From Colocasia esculenta (taxonomy: Eukaryota; Streptophyta; Magnoliopsida; Alismatales; Araceae), in assembly GCA_014218235.1 (NCBI GenBank), contig CM024760.1, positions 72,976,961-73,040,960 of the forward strand: a stretch of 64,000 nucleotides of DNA, in the 5' to 3' direction. The notes under the pieces were generated by a model that was not told where the DNA came from, searched no databases, and worked only from the letters and a program-made list of their open reading frames with translations. Both the position numbers and the translations under genes were made by a program. Shown piece after piece: positions 10,942 to 22,693 of the stretch (its first letter is position 1; every line of letters begins with the position of its first letter).

Positions 10942-11726
10942 CAACACTAAGGAAGAACAAAATTATATGTGAGAAGAATAATTCCAAGGAATGAGAAACA
11001 TAAGATTCAACAATGCAATGGATGGTAAGATTGCACAACTATTTAGACTAAGCAGAGAACAGATTATGTCATTTTAAAGTCATCTTTTACCAGACTTAAT
11101 CATCAAAACTAACCTGTGCGTTAGATAGATGTTTCCATGTTATCTGATGAGCAAGTAGTTATGTCCCATTCAACAGCTTTCACTTGTGCAAGAACACACT
11201 GAACAACAATGCCTCACATGCACTAAATCGGAAGGATGACACCTGCCTAAGAATTATATTACACTCTTTGTTTGCATATTCAATGGTAGATAAATATGCA
11301 ACTTCAGTTCTTTTTAGAAATGGCAACAAGCTATCGTCCATATTTGTCCACCATTTCCAATTCATGATTGATAGTTGACATTTATCTCTGAAGTGGTGAG
11401 TTTCATGTATCTTCTTAGTAGGAAATTTATTACTCTAAATATATAATGGTAAAAAATTCAATAAAGAAAGCATAAGCTGACATTATAATTAAATCTAGAT
11501 GGAAGTTACATTGCAACAACATATCAAGAAATTTTAAAAAGAAAATTATCATATATAAATTGAATAACAAATGTAAAATTATTAACCTCTTAAAGTTGTT
11601 CTTCTAAAACTTGTAAATAATACTTCAGCACAGATATCAAATATTAAACTCCAACACATCAAGTCATCAGTTATTATCCTCTAGTAAACAAACACAAGTC
11701 AAACTGCAAAGGCAATGTTAGATCTC
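10942..11726. other. No gene recognised
   Basis: AT-rich, non-repetitive within the window. Opposed open frames at 11180-11378 overlap on both strands and resemble no family I know. It could be intron or intergenic DNA of the minus-strand gene fragment described at 16489-16611. Confidence 0.4.
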
Positions 11727-11732
11727 TTGAAT

Positions 11733-11913
11733 GAGAAAGACTTAGTGCACTTTTGTATTGCACTTTAAGTACAATATGACTAGACAATAATCTATGTGGC
11801 ATCCAACAATTGGACTGCCACTTTATCACTCCCCATGTAAGAGGTGCCACATGGACCTTGCCTAGTCATATTGTACTTAAAAGTACAATACAAAAGTACA
11901 CTAAGCCTTTCTC
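11733..11913. mobile_element. 181-bp MITE with long terminal inverted repeats
   Basis: The two ends are inverted copies for about 50 bp: GAGAAAGACTTAGTGCAC at the left, and GAGAAAGGCTTAGTGTAC read on the minus strand at the right, continuing through 'ttttgtattg' and 'aagtacaatatgactag'. A direct repeat TTGAAT (11727-11732 and 11914-11919) flanks it. No coding capacity. The 6-bp flank fits no superfamily cleanly; a Mutator-like origin with an eroded 9-bp duplication is possible. Confidence 0.8.
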
Positions 11914-11919
11914 TTGAAT

Positions 11920-12130
11920 TGGGCAATAAACACGACAGTTTATTGGGTCCAGGCAACCCCAATGTAAACTATAAAGGTAAGTATTATATCCTTTAAAATT
12001 TGTTTACTTTTAACCTTGAAAAAGATAAGCGACCATTTTAAAGGATTTTTTCATAAATACCCCTAATATGGAGATAGATATGCAAAACAATCACAGGCAG
12101 GGAGGGCATTATGGATGTTTCCTATGGTTT
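11920..12130. other. No feature recognised
   Basis: A 210-bp AT-rich spacer between the MITE and the AT-rich element. Nothing recognisable on either strand. Confidence 0.4.
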
Positions 12131-12134
12131 AACA

Positions 12135-13605
12135 AGGTAAGGCAGGCTCGGAATCGGGATCCAGATTGGGATCAGATCGGCGATTCGGTAGATCCTCAAG
12201 AAGTCTGGCCGATGATTAAAAATAGTTTTATTTGTAAAAAATAGGGAAAATCAGAAAAATCATAAACAATATCAGAAAATCAGAAGAAGAAAAAATAAGG
12301 GAAACTGTCTTCAATATTTTCATAGATATATATTATGATGTATGTAATCATACTCATAAATTTACCCACTAATATATATATGTAATCATACATAAAACAT
12401 ATATTAATATGTATATGAATCATATATTAATGTGTGTGTGTTAATGTACATAGAATATTAGAATCATATACTAAGGTAAATATAATAACAATATGCACAT
12501 ATATATACCTATCATATTAATGTATAAACATAATTAATATGTATATCCATCATACAATCATATATTTAATATACATATATTCATGTATAAACATAATAAT
12601 ATGTATATCAATCATATATTAATGTGTTTGTGTGTGTGTTAATGTACATACAATCATATATAATGTAAATATAATAACAATATATATACACAAATATAAA
12701 TTAGTTAATGTACACATATTAAGGTATAAACACAGTTAATATGTACATCAATCATATATTAAAGTGTGTGTCAATGTACATACAATCATATATTAATGTA
12801 AATATAATAACAATATGCACAAATATATACCTATCATATTAATGTATAAACATATTATATGTATATCCATCATACAATCATATATTAATATACATATATT
12901 AATGTATAAACATAATTAATATGTATATCAATCATATATTAATGTGTTTGTGTGTGTTGATGTACATACAATCATATATTAATGTAAATATAATAACAAT
13001 ATGCACATATATATAGTTAATGTACACATATAAGGTATAAACACAGTTAATATGTACATCAATCATATGTTAAAGTGTGTGTGTCAATGTACATACAATC
13101 ATATATTAATGTAAATATAATAACAATATGCACATATATGTAGTTAATGTACATATTTAAACATAATTAATATGTATATCAATCATATATTAATGTGTGT
13201 GTGTGTTAATGTACATACAATCATATATTAATGTAAATATAATAACCATATGCACATATATATAGTTAATATACATACATTAATGTAAAACATAATTCAC
13301 ATGTATATCAATCATATATTAATTTGTGTGTTCGCTAACGTACATACAATCGCATATTAATGTAAATATAATAACAGCACATGTACATAGTTAATGCATA
13401 TATATGTGCATATAGTTAATGCATGTATATATACATAAATATGTAAATTAATGTACATTTAATACATGTATTAATTAATATATATAATAAAAAAATGGTT
13501 GGCAGAATCCCAGGCCGATCCAGGCTGATTCGACCGGAATTTTGACCAAGGGGTTCCCCCTAGCATCGGATCGACATAGAATCGGCCGATTCTGCCTTCC
13601 ATCGT
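12135..13605. mobile_element. Probable non-autonomous DNA element with AT-rich core
   Basis: GC-richer ends enclose an extreme AT core. The left end reads aaggcaggctcggaatcggg; the right end, on the minus strand, reads aaggcagaatcggccgattc. They share an AAGGCAG...TCGG start, are rich in gatcgg/cgatcc words, and face each other as imperfect inverted repeats. No clear target duplication is visible, so superfamily assignment (hAT-like is a guess) and exact ends are uncertain. The core is the tandem array described separately. Confidence 0.4.
12380..13440. repeat. AT-rich minisatellite, alternating ~125/185-bp units
   Basis: The phrase 'catatattaatgtaaatata' with a following 'ataacaatatgcacatata' recurs at about 12470, 12650, 12780, 12965, 13095, 13217 and 13345. 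Intervals of about 180, 130, 185, 130, 122 and 128 bp indicate a two-part higher-order unit near 310 bp. Purely alternating purine/pyrimidine AT and tg runs; prone to unwinding. No coding potential. Confidence 0.85.
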
Positions 13606-14461
13606 GTAAATAGGGGTATTGATGCAAACAAACCCACATTTATTTATATGATAATAATCACATTACCAATTATATTAAAGTCCTAATTATATATGGATTT
13701 ATCAAGAAAACAAGAAATATATTGAAAATATGACTTGTTACCAGTTTACCTAACTAATTCATTAAAGAAAAAGTTCCAGTTTAGGCATACAATTCGAAGT
13801 GTTGCTAATAGGAGAATGACTTTACAAATCTACATGTAAGATTCCCATCTAATGTAACATCAAAAAGACATAGATTGACAAAGATAGAGAGGGGAGCAGG
13901 GAGAAGAGGCACATATCAAACAAGTCGTCAGTGCAAAGAGAAAAGCTAGAGTGGAGCATTCCAAAACTTACATTTGCTCATTCAAATCTAAAATCAAGAA
14001 GTCATGGAAAAGAGAAAGTCAAATGAGCTATGATCAACTAAGATACATGATGGTGTTTAGGCAATGACTCTACTAACCAAGCCTTACCTGTGTGACAAAT
14101 ATGGCGTCAAAGTGAAAATAGTGTTGCAGTCCAGAGAACTATCAGAAAGGGGGCATTTTTAATACCATATAATTTATATCAGCTAGTATATTTGTTTTCC
14201 TAATAGAAAATAAAACTCATTGATGTTTTATATTGCAGCCTATTTTAATTTCATACTAATTACCAAATAAGTCTAACTTGTTTATCAGATTACCTGATTT
14301 TTGTTTCTAATGAGTTCTAGAGTCACATCATATGCAACATTAGCTATAGAAGCATGTATTAATGACATCATATAGAAGTATAGATTGACAGAAATACCAG
14401 GGGGAGGAGATAGAGAGAGGCTAAAAGGATCAAGCAACTAGTCAGTATTAAATATAAAAAC
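13606..14461. repeat. Non-coding segment with diverged duplicate blocks
   Basis: Two loose copies of one block (13730-13930 and 14285-14430) and a third at 15640-15920 share the order: 'ttacctg/aact', 'agagYcacaYcat', 'tatagattgacaRa', a purine-rich 'gggaggagatagagag' and 'agaggcaYatatca'. On the minus strand each block offers an AG|GTAA donor-like site. They may be duplicated intron/exon-border sequence of the minus-strand gene. Alignment by eye only. Confidence 0.35.
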
Positions 14462-14524
14462 TTGAGTGTGGGAGAGATACTATTCACTACAAGCCCGCTT
14501 AACTTCTTCACTACAAGTCTGCTT

Positions 14525-14730
14525 GACAAAATCAAGAATATTCAAACTATTCTCACCTTGATGGAATGTGACACTGCATTGAAGATAAATAATGACAAAT
14601 CGGAGGCCGCCGAAGTATGTGTGGATAAAGATAAGATTACGATGATTGCAGACATTTTAGGCTGCAATAGTGCCTCACTCACTGTTAAATACCTGGCCTA
14701 CTAACTGATGGGGGTGGTCAAGCTAAGCGG
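14525..14730 (+). pseudogene. LINE (L1-type) reverse transcriptase fragment
   Basis: The frame from about 14525 to 14704 reads ...LLDKIKNIQTILTLMECDTA followed by LKINNDKSEAAEVCVDKD, then a stretch with LGCNSASLTVKYLAY and a stop. The next codons in a shifted frame give LMGVVK. The ordered motifs 'LKIN..KSE', 'D..', 'ILGC....L..KYL' and '(G)LP(M)G' are those of the C-terminal palm/thumb of plant L1-type non-LTR reverse transcriptases. Only about 65 residues survive, with a stop and frameshift inside the final motif and no endonuclease or YADD box. It is a dead fragment, and no poly(A) tail was located. Confidence 0.7.
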
Positions 14731-16480
14731 TCAAATGGACTATGAAATGGAACTTTGCTTTCAAAGGAGATAAGATTCGTTAGAGAATTTTGTGTTACCC
14801 TATCTTGGTCCTTAGAAATGTTTTACTCTGCGACCAGCACCTACTATCTCAGTAGGTTGCTAATTATTTTTTCTCTTTATGTTTCTATACCTTTTCTTTT
14901 CTTCTATGAATCTCATGTACTCTGCATTAGATTTGCTCTATTGTGTTCTTTTTAATCTTAACAATGAATTATAGCCAACTCTCTTGTTACATTTTAAAAG
15001 CAGCAAATCAGTTCTCTCTCGAAGTGATTCATTGAACTCTATCATCCTTACTTGTAATGAACATGGGAATACTGAATGTGAAAGCTTATTACACAAATTA
15101 GTACATAGGGGAAAATAATGAAAAATATGTATAAAAAAAATAGATAAAGCATGTGGCCTGAAGTTTTGCCTAGAAGACATTCCAAAATAAGTTTAGCAAA
15201 CTTGAATGTTGAGCAACTTGAAAAGGAACTAGGTTTGGAATAGTAAACACATATATAAGAATGTGGTAATTTCAAAAGCTGAGGTGTCAAGTTCGTTATT
15301 TTTGGCATAAACAAGGTGTAGAAAATACATGTAACAATACCATTGACATCACGTTAAGACAAAAGTAATCCAATAGGTGTACTTAAAAGAATATGCACAT
15401 GACTGGGTGACAAGGAAGTGCATTAAGAGATATATCCACATTCTATAGAACTTTCAAAAGGTCCAAATTAGTATCAGTCTAGTTAGATCAGTTAGTCATA
15501 TTTGTCCATCCAGTGAAAGACCCGGTATCCTATGTTGTGCCTAAAATTAAACTCATTTATCAATTACATTACATTTCATCTTAATTCTAACAGAATTTAA
15601 TATCAAGTGGACAAGAAATATACTTGAATCTGACTCAATTACCTGCTTCCTGACAAGTTTGATACTCTCGTCCAGATATATTCAATCCAGGGATGAATCT
15701 TTTTAGAGCCACACCATCTACAATGCTACTTATAGGAACACAAACTCAAAATCTACTTGTAAAACAAGCATTTATTAGTTACCTTTATTAGGAAAGAAAG
15801 AAAGACAGAGGCATTGAGAGATAGAAACATAGATAGACAAAAATGCAAATAGAGATAATAGATAGACATATATTATAGGAGAGAAAGAGAGGGAGAGAAA
15901 GAGGCATATCAGACATATTTTCCATGAAAAGACTAAACATGTGAATTCAGTATAATGGGGATTCATCCTGTCAATCTGCAGTTTTAGAATAGGTTCAGCT
16001 AGACGAGGTGAGCACTTTCCAAGTCCACTTGTCTAGTTGGACGACTTTTATAAGGGAACTAGGGATAACAATCAATCAATATCACTATATTAGTTCGTGC
16101 CATTTTGGCTTGATTATGGCTAGTTTTGAGTGTTAAAAAAATGATAGAAGAGATGAGCCCAAATAAATAAATCCTGGTCAAGTTCCAAGTTTTACGTCCC
16201 AAAACCATCAAGTTTATCAAGTGGAGTCACAAGCCAAAGCAGCCTGCCACACGTCAATTGCCAAGTGCTTATGGTAAAATGTAAAGTACATAGAAATCAT
16301 GTCAAATTTAAAGTTCAAATTATCAACAATTGCAAACAGATGATGCATTTTGTGATCACAGAGGCAAATCAAGGATCACCACAATAATGTAGCTAAGGCA
16401 AATATGTTGTAGATCAACACTTTTATATGTTGTCCAGCAAGTGAGAAAATAATTGGAATAAAATGGAGACAATTGGAGGA
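14731..16480. other. No gene recognised; third copy of diverged block at 15640-15920
   Basis: AT-rich DNA with a purine/pyrimidine microsatellite-like stretch (gaaagaaagaaagacagag and agagaga runs, 15790-15910). On the minus strand an exon-like island lies at about 15655-15735, preceded by a tag-acceptor and followed by caggtaat, but its translation (DGVALKRFIPGLNISGREYQ) is not recognised. Small frames at 14755-15314 are chance frames. Confidence 0.35.
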
Positions 16481-16488
16481 CACCAAGA

Positions 16489-16611
16489 GTCCAAGTTTCA
16501 TTTTTCCTCTCTTTGGATTGTAAGGCACATGAACATTGCATACAATAATTTGACCAGTTTTGAGGGATGGATTAGATCTGCAAATTTTGCCTTCAAGGAT
16601 TAGCATAGAAA
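16489..16611 (-). pseudogene. CCR4-like endonuclease/exonuclease/phosphatase exon fragment
   Basis: Minus-strand translation gives MLILEGKICRSNPSL then KTGQIIVCNVHVPYNPKRGK and MKLG. In plant CCR4-homolog deadenylase-like proteins (EEP nuclease fold), a stretch ending in 'VLE', a basic spacer, then a 'NIHV.YNP..G..KLGQ' core precedes the conserved GDFNS active-site motif; this fragment matches that order. The reading loses similarity immediately after KLG, and the following GDFNS exon was not found. An AG acceptor-like site lies about 30 nt 5' on the minus strand. The Copia-1 insertion (duplication at 16654-16658) lies about 45 bp upstream in gene orientation. It may be an exon of a host gene, now disrupted, or a fragment captured by a transposon. 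Confidence 0.6.
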
Positions 16612-16653
16612 TTTTTCTGTCATTCTATCATCAAACAAAGAGAATCAAGTGTA

Positions 16654-16658
16654 TATAA
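16654..16658. repeat. Target duplication TATAA, left side of Copia-1
   Basis: TATAA immediately before the TGTTGCCC end at 16659; the identical TATAA follows the other end at 37248-37252. One 5-bp duplication brackets the whole three-LTR complex. Confidence 0.9.
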
Positions 16659-16954
16659 TGTTGCCCAGTTGACGAGCCCAGAGGGGGGGGTGAATGGGTC
16701 TTTAAAAATTAATCTAGAAGATACCTATAACTAAAAACATTCAAACAACTTTCTTCGAAGTAGGTTAGTGACAGTTAGTTTAAATAGCAACACACAAAGA
16801 AGACAATCACACAACACAAGGTTTATCCTGGTTCGGACCACCTTTTCTTAGGAGTCCTACGTCCAGTCCCTGAGCAACAACTCAAAATTTCACTAACTAG
16901 GGTACAGTCCCCCTAAGGACGCTACAACACCCAGCTCAGCTGGTCTTCTTTCAC

Positions 16955-17160
16955 ACCTGAAGGGAACAACACTCTGGATACCACACCAGGTCTTCCTCAC
17001 AACTGAAGGGAACACCACCCCTGAATACCACACAGGTCTCTTCACAACCGAAGGGAACAACACCCTGGATACCACACCAGGTCTTCCTTCACACCGAAGG
17101 GAACAACACCCTGGATACCACCAGGTCTTCCTTCACACCCGAGGGAACAACACAAAGAGA
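16955..17160. repeat. R-U5 minisatellite in L1
   Basis: Units of about 46-50 bp built on 'ccgaagggaacaacaccctg' followed by 'gataccacaccaggtcttcc'. Five gaagggaaca-type cores in L1, three in L2 (28210-28315), five in L3 (35490-35690). It lies in the transcribed leader. Copy-number change between LTRs of one complex shows slippage or unequal exchange. Confidence 0.85.
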
Positions 17161-17859
17161 GTGAATGAAATTTAAGCCCCTAGATCAAGCTTTTGATAAG
17201 CAAGGATCTGAAGCAACTAGAACTGAGAGCAAAGAGATTTAAATAAGGCACATTCTCATAACTATACAGGCTCTCTCAAGATTTTCACAAACTAGTGGAG
17301 AGCAAAAGAGCAAAAGCTAAGTAGAATGAGGTTCTTGGCTCTGGACTTTCTTCAGAAGGATTTGAATGCTTGAATGTGCGATCTCTTTCTTACTTCTGTT
17401 CATTGACTTGGTTTATATCTTCAATTTGAAATATAGACGTTGAAGTGTCCGTTGTCTCTCTTTTGAGTAGTCGTTAGACTGAATGACAACTGGAGTCTTG
17501 GAAGCTTCCAGTCAACAGTCTTTTGATCACTTGAGCACGCAAGAGAGATAGATCTTCAGAAATATCCGTTGGCTTCTATTTGTTTAACGTTGTACCATGA
17601 AGCTAGATCAGAGGTCTGCACAATGTCAAACTCAAATAGCAAACAGCTAAGCTGTCTCTGATGTCAGTCAACGTTAGTAGCAATAGACATGAAATAGTAA
17701 TGTCAAATAGCTTAAGTCTAAAGGACGTTATCAGAGTAGGCACGATAAAGATGATATGGTCTGCATGCATGCAGAGATATGTTCGATCTCATAAATGCAA
17801 AAGCGTCAGAGAGATGTCTACGTGGACTTTGACTAGTCAACGCTTTTAAGATGAATAAG

Positions 17860-18620
17860 ATATCAAGATATGAAATCGATGACTATATGACTTATGAAAT
17901 CGTTATAAGTCATAGCAAATCGTTATGTGACAGAAGATATATCATGAACGTTAATGAATCATTGCACAAAGCAAATTGTTGTGATTCTAAAGAAATCGTT
18001 ATGAATACTTATCAAGTCGTTATGAACTCTAAGAAATCGTTATGGTAACTTATGAAATCGTTACAATAAGCAAGTCGTTGCGAGTTCTAAAGAAGTCGTT
18101 ACGGTAACTTATGAAATCGTTACAATAAGCAGTCGTTGCGAGTTCTAAAGAAGTCGTTGTGATAATTTAGAGTCGTTATGACAGCAAGTCGTTACGAGTT
18201 TCTAAAGAAGTCGTTGCGATAACTTATAGAGTCGTTGTGACGAGCAAGTCGTTACGGGCTCTAAAGAAATCGTTGCGACAACTTATAGAGTTTGCGACAG
18301 GCAAGTCGTTACGGCTCTAAAGAAATCGTTACGGTAACTTATAGAGTCGTTGTGACGTCGACTTGTTTGAAATAACATGATTTTCAGTCTTATAAGAAAT
18401 CGTTGCGATCACTTATAGAATCGTTATGGCATCGATTTGCTTGAAACAACATGACTTTTCAGCCAGAAAGGAAATCGTTATGATCACTTATAGAATCGTT
18501 ATGGCATCGATTTGCTTGAAACAACATGACTTTTCAGCCAGAAAGGAAATCGTTATGATAATTCTATTGAAATCGATATGCTTATAAGAAATCGTTATGG
18601 CCTTAATAGAAGTCGATATG
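17860..18620. repeat. U3 array of AACGAYTT motifs in L1
   Basis: More than 25 copies of aaatcgttatg or aagtcgttRcg (AACGAYTT on the element strand) at roughly 15-25-nt spacing, organised in ~60-bp higher-order units ('aacttatgaaatcgttacaa' ... 'agcaagtcgttgcgagttct'). The distal part (18370-18560) has a ~75-bp repeat ending 'ttgaaacaacatgacttttc'. Equivalent arrays are in L2 (29040-29463) and L3 (36410-37030), with different unit numbers. Confidence 0.9.
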
Positions 18621-18824
18621 GACTTGAGAAATATCATGTTGAAAAGATTAAGGCTTCAGAAAAGTAATGCATACCTTTATTGGCTTGTTTGACCTTGGTA
18701 TTTTCCTGTACTTAAGACTTATGAAATATTCATTAGATATAATTGATAAACTTTTGTTTGGTTTTGTTAATCATCAAATATATATGTAATTAATTAAAAT
18801 TACATGGGGACAGACTGGTCATCA

Positions 18825-18925
18825 ATCTCCCCCTTTTTGGTGATGACAAAACTGAACAATAAGTATGAATGAAAAAGAAAAAAATATAGATATTTCAGAC
18901 ATAAGTTTTTCTCCCCCTTTTTGTC
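18825..18925 (-). promoter_or_regulatory. Polypurine tracts of Copia-1
   Basis: On the minus strand, ccaaaaagggggagat abuts the U3 start of L1 (18825-18840). A second tract, aaaaagggggagaaaa, lies about 80 nt upstream (18907-18924). Such tracts prime plus-strand DNA synthesis in LTR elements. Duplicated tracts are also seen in Copia-2. Confidence 0.85.
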
Positions 18926-19000
18926 ATTAAGCAAAAAGACAATCTTCGACAAAGAAAGAAGAGAGAAAGAGAACAGGAGTATACAAAGAAGGGCATTTCA

Positions 19001-22000
19001 TTAATTTTGTGAAGGTACTGGTAAATAGAAGGCAGGAGACAGAAGAGAGGCAAAATGGGAGATGGTTTCCCATGCCTGTGCTTCCTGCTCTTCAAAAAAA
19101 ATTTTGAAGACTCCAAAAGATACAGAGTAGGAGGGTCCCATGGTGGAAGCCATCCTTTTGAGATGAAGATCTAGGTGTTGATAGAGAAGGTCAGCATATG
19201 CATTCTGGTCCATGTTCATCTTGAGAAATCGACGAGTCCCAAAGCTGGCACAGGTGAGGAATTGGTCCATGGTGACAGGATAATGGTTGTGGTTATCTCT
19301 GAGAGCTTTGTGCATAGCCATATACACTTTGTATCTTTCCTCACAGACCTTGAGGGGGTATCAACAAGATGAATGGAGTTCATATCTAGGAAAGTAGCTG
19401 GAGAAATGGCTGGTTTGCCTTCTCTGGCCTGAACTTCATTGATTTCAAATAGTTGCTGAGCTGACAGGGGGTAGAACTTGGACCATTCAGAAGATGTCAG
19501 CCTTTCACATTCAGACAGAATAGGGGCTAGAACTTCAGCACTTACATGCCCCTGGTGATATTCCCTAAACAGGAATCTAGAAAAAGCAACCAGGCAGCCT
19601 TTCTGAACTTTAATTCTGCCCATTACTCTGGCAAAACATTCAAAGATGATGGATCCTACAGAGGACTCCATAACTAGAAAGTGAATTTGAGGAAGGACTA
19701 TCACTTCAGGTACTTGGAGGGTAGCAAAATCTACCTGAACATCTGAAGTTTGAGAGATATCCGAAGTCAGAGCTAAATGGCCCTTTTGAACTGACTGAGC
19801 TGAACCTCTGGAAGTCTATGAATATATCTGTAGTTGTTGAATAGCATGAGGTGCCTGATCATTTTGATTTCCTTTTGAATATAGGGTGCCCAAAGTTCCC
19901 TATGATAGATCCTGAACCACTCTGATAGGGTCAGGGAGTGGTCCCTTGGAGGGAATCTAGCAGATTGGCAAGAATGAATTTCTTTAGGAGATCCTTGTGA
20001 CCTTTGCCCCACTGCTCTTCAGATTTGGAGTGGGCAAGAGAGAAGATTTTGGATTTTTAGATTTGGAAGAGAAGTGTAGGGTAGAATAGTGTGCAAATGA
20101 TCTGTGAGATCAAGAAAGGAAGGTTAATGATGGTTGCAAAACAACCTTTGAGAGATATTCTCTGTACAGTGAGGGATGTTTGTTGTCCAATGTGAGAGAA
20201 AACCACAAAGGTGGGTATTTGGGTTCAGAGGAGAGAGAGGAAGTAGAAATAAGCTTCCTCTTCTTGGGGGCAGGACTAGAAGGGTCTGCCCTACGAACAT
20301 GTTCCCCAACCTTCAACACAGACCTGAGAATCCCTTCCTCAAACTCATCCTTTATTTGTTCCATAAAGGGAGAGTTAAGTTGGGCTCTTTCAGTATGATA
20401 GTGATGAAAGAGGGTGGAGGAGTAGGATGAAGAAAAGAGTGGGAAGTAGTAGGAAGGTCATCAATTGGTCCAAGGGAGGGACCAGAGGAGGAGGAGGATG
20501 CTCCAGCTGAGGATGCTGGAGGGGCCTCATGTATAGGAGAAGGAGAAGGAATGGAAGTAGAGGAGGCAGGAGATGAGGTGGACTGAAATGGTGTAGGAGA
20601 AAAATTGGTCTAGATTGAGGCTTCTTGAATGTTTGAGGAGCAGGAGGTGCTGTAGGAGCTGAGGGTGGAGTTGGAGGAATAGGTGTGTGAGAAGGAGAGG
20701 AGGGAGCTGGGGGCTTGGGTGCCAAGAAACCTTCTGCCTCTATCTGCACAGACTCACTCTCCAATGGCCCTGATGGCCCTGACCCTTGCTCAGACTTCTC
20801 AGATGGCCCTGTTGGCCCTTCAACTTGATCAGCTGGCCCTGTTGCCCTACCTCTTTTGGTGTTGCTGCTGGTTCTGGTGCTGCTGCTGCTTCTGGTGCTG
20901 CTGCTGCTTCTGGAGGAGGAGGAGCTTGAACTCCAACTGCCTTGATAATATCTGAGAGCATGTCTTTCATGCTGTCATCTCCTTATTAAACCATTCATAG
21001 CATTTCTGATTTGTCCCAATTCTTGTTGGCTAAAGCTTGGCTCAAAAATATAGATTTACATCTGACTGGAGAGTACATAGAGCTCACCTTGCACATTCAG
21101 CCTTTCAATCACTGGTTTCAAATTTATGACAATTTCTGCTTGACCTACCTCTCAAAAGGTGTATCAGCCAGGAGAGGAACTTCAGAGGCAACTTCTTTCC
21201 TTTCTTCTTGTTTCTTTTGCTGGAGGAGGTTGATCATCATCTGAGCTTGAAGAGCTTGCATTTCTCCTTCTCTGTCATCCAATTTTAAGATTCTCTATGC
21301 CTTTCCTCCTAACCATCAACAACTGGAGTTGTTTCTGCTGAACCTTCTTTTGATAGCTCCCCCTCAATAGGAGCATCTTCTTCATTTGATACTTGCTCCC
21401 CCTGAATGGGAGCATCTTCCATCACAGAGTCACTTTGAGCAGCTGGTGCTCTACCTCTACTTAAACTTCCAATGGTTCATCAATGTGGCCTGATGCCACA
21501 GTCTCTTCTGCAACTCTGCCACTGGTCTCTGAAGCACTAGAGGTGAACGAAATTGAATCAATAATGTCTGAAAGAATGGACGCAACCACAGTTGAAGATA
21601 GTGGGTCCTCAACTGAAATAATATCCTCTAGGAGAATATCCTCAATTCTCCTTTCTGCAAAAATGACAGCTAATTCTTCTGGAAATTCTGAAGCTGGTGC
21701 TGATACTCTTTCTTCTTCCACTGCAATTTCAGACTGAACTTCTGCTAAAGAGGGGCCTGATGATTCTGCTACTCCAACTACTGGCAATGAAACTGACTCC
21801 ACTGGCAATTCTAGAGTCATATCGCTGATCCCATCTCCTCATGAACAACTGAGGTGTCGTCAATGATGGCTTCGCCTTCAGCAACTGAAGCTTGAACCAG
21901 ACACCATTTTCCACAGAGAAGCCACTCTTCTTCAGGTTCCTGGACCTGATTGCTTGGCCCATTTTCTCTACAACTGCCCCAGAAAGATCAACACCGAAGT

Positions 22001-22693
22001 GTTTGAAGATCTTGGTAAGTAGGTGGGCATATGGCAGGGACACATTTAACTTACTCTTGGTGTCCCGAATCTGATCTCTGGCAAATTTCATTCTTTCCAT
22101 CATCACTGCCGCCATATTTATCTCCTTATTTTGAATGGCCCAGTACATCATGTCTGAGTCGGCCTTTGTGCAAGAAGAAAATGTTGCACTTCTAGGAATT
22201 AAGATTTGACAGACAATAAAATGAAGGAGGCGGTTGAATGCAGATAGATGATTTATATCCAGCTTGTCATCCCTTAGCTTGAAGCCCGACCCTACAATTC
22301 CCAACCTTTTCACTTGGGCGTCCACGGTGTGAACCCCACTAAATCCGGAAGCCTTCACATCAAACAGCATCTTCAGCAACTCAGGGTTATTCTAATCAGG
22401 GTTCCCTTTACTGAGGAGACTAGGGACCCATCTTCCTTGTTCTCATACACAAGAGAAAGCTTTTACAAGTCCGGATAACTGACCTCTGAAAAGGTGGAGA
22501 CTCATATCCACTGCATCTGATTGATCAAATCTACCACACTACTCATTCCATTTTTCCTCAGATTAGCAACATCGACTTCTTTATTTCCACAGAGCTTCGT
22601 CTTCACAAAGGTAAACCTCTCCTGCTGCTCAGGAGTGAGAAACTCGGCGCTGTATGTAGCCACCCAAACTGCCGGCGATGATGGTGCGGCCAT
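19001..22693 (-). pseudogene. ORF3 of Copia-1, copy 1 (plant-transposon-protein-like)
   Basis: Begins at 22693 (MAAPSSPAVWVATYSAEF), 386 bp after the pol stop, and runs about 3.7 kb to a stop at 19001, broken by many frameshifts. The N-terminal part (22379-21730) contains LLHFIVCQILIPRSATF, a hydrophobic helix and LPYAHLLTKIFKHFGVDLSG, resembling the 'putative plant transposon protein' domain also found in Athila-type elements (family recalled, not searched). The centre is acidic (21820-21461), then Ala/Pro-rich (20970-20740) and Pro-rich (20764-20390). PKKRKL in the 20364-20110 frame is a classical nuclear-localisation-like signal. The C-terminal part (19704-19001) is a folded-looking domain I do not recognise. 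No signal peptide or clear membrane segment is visible, so I do not call it envelope. Function unknown. Confidence 0.65.

Larger units (their letters stand above)
16659..18824 (-). repeat. L1: 3' LTR of Copia-1
   Basis: 2,166 bp. Read on the minus strand it runs from TGATGACCAGTC to CTGGGCAACA. A polypurine tract abuts its U3 end at 18825, so it is the 3' LTR of internal region 1. A TATA-like gatataaac lies at about 17409-17417. The R-U5 part contains a 46-50-bp repeat with five gaagggaaca cores (16960-17155). The U3 part has a dense array of aaatcgttatg / aagtcgttacg words (17860-18620). A G/C run at 16682-16690 marks the U5 end, as in Copia-2. Confidence 0.9.

Noticed and set aside
15048..15314. 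Hydrophobic minus-strand frames (80 and 88 codons)
   Set aside because: AT-rich pyrimidine runs give Phe/Leu/Ile-rich chance frames; two overlapping frames on one strand and no start context.
19001..22693. Calling ORF3 an envelope gene
   Set aside because: No signal peptide, fusion peptide or clear transmembrane segment is visible; the N-terminal part looks like a plant-transposon-protein domain.
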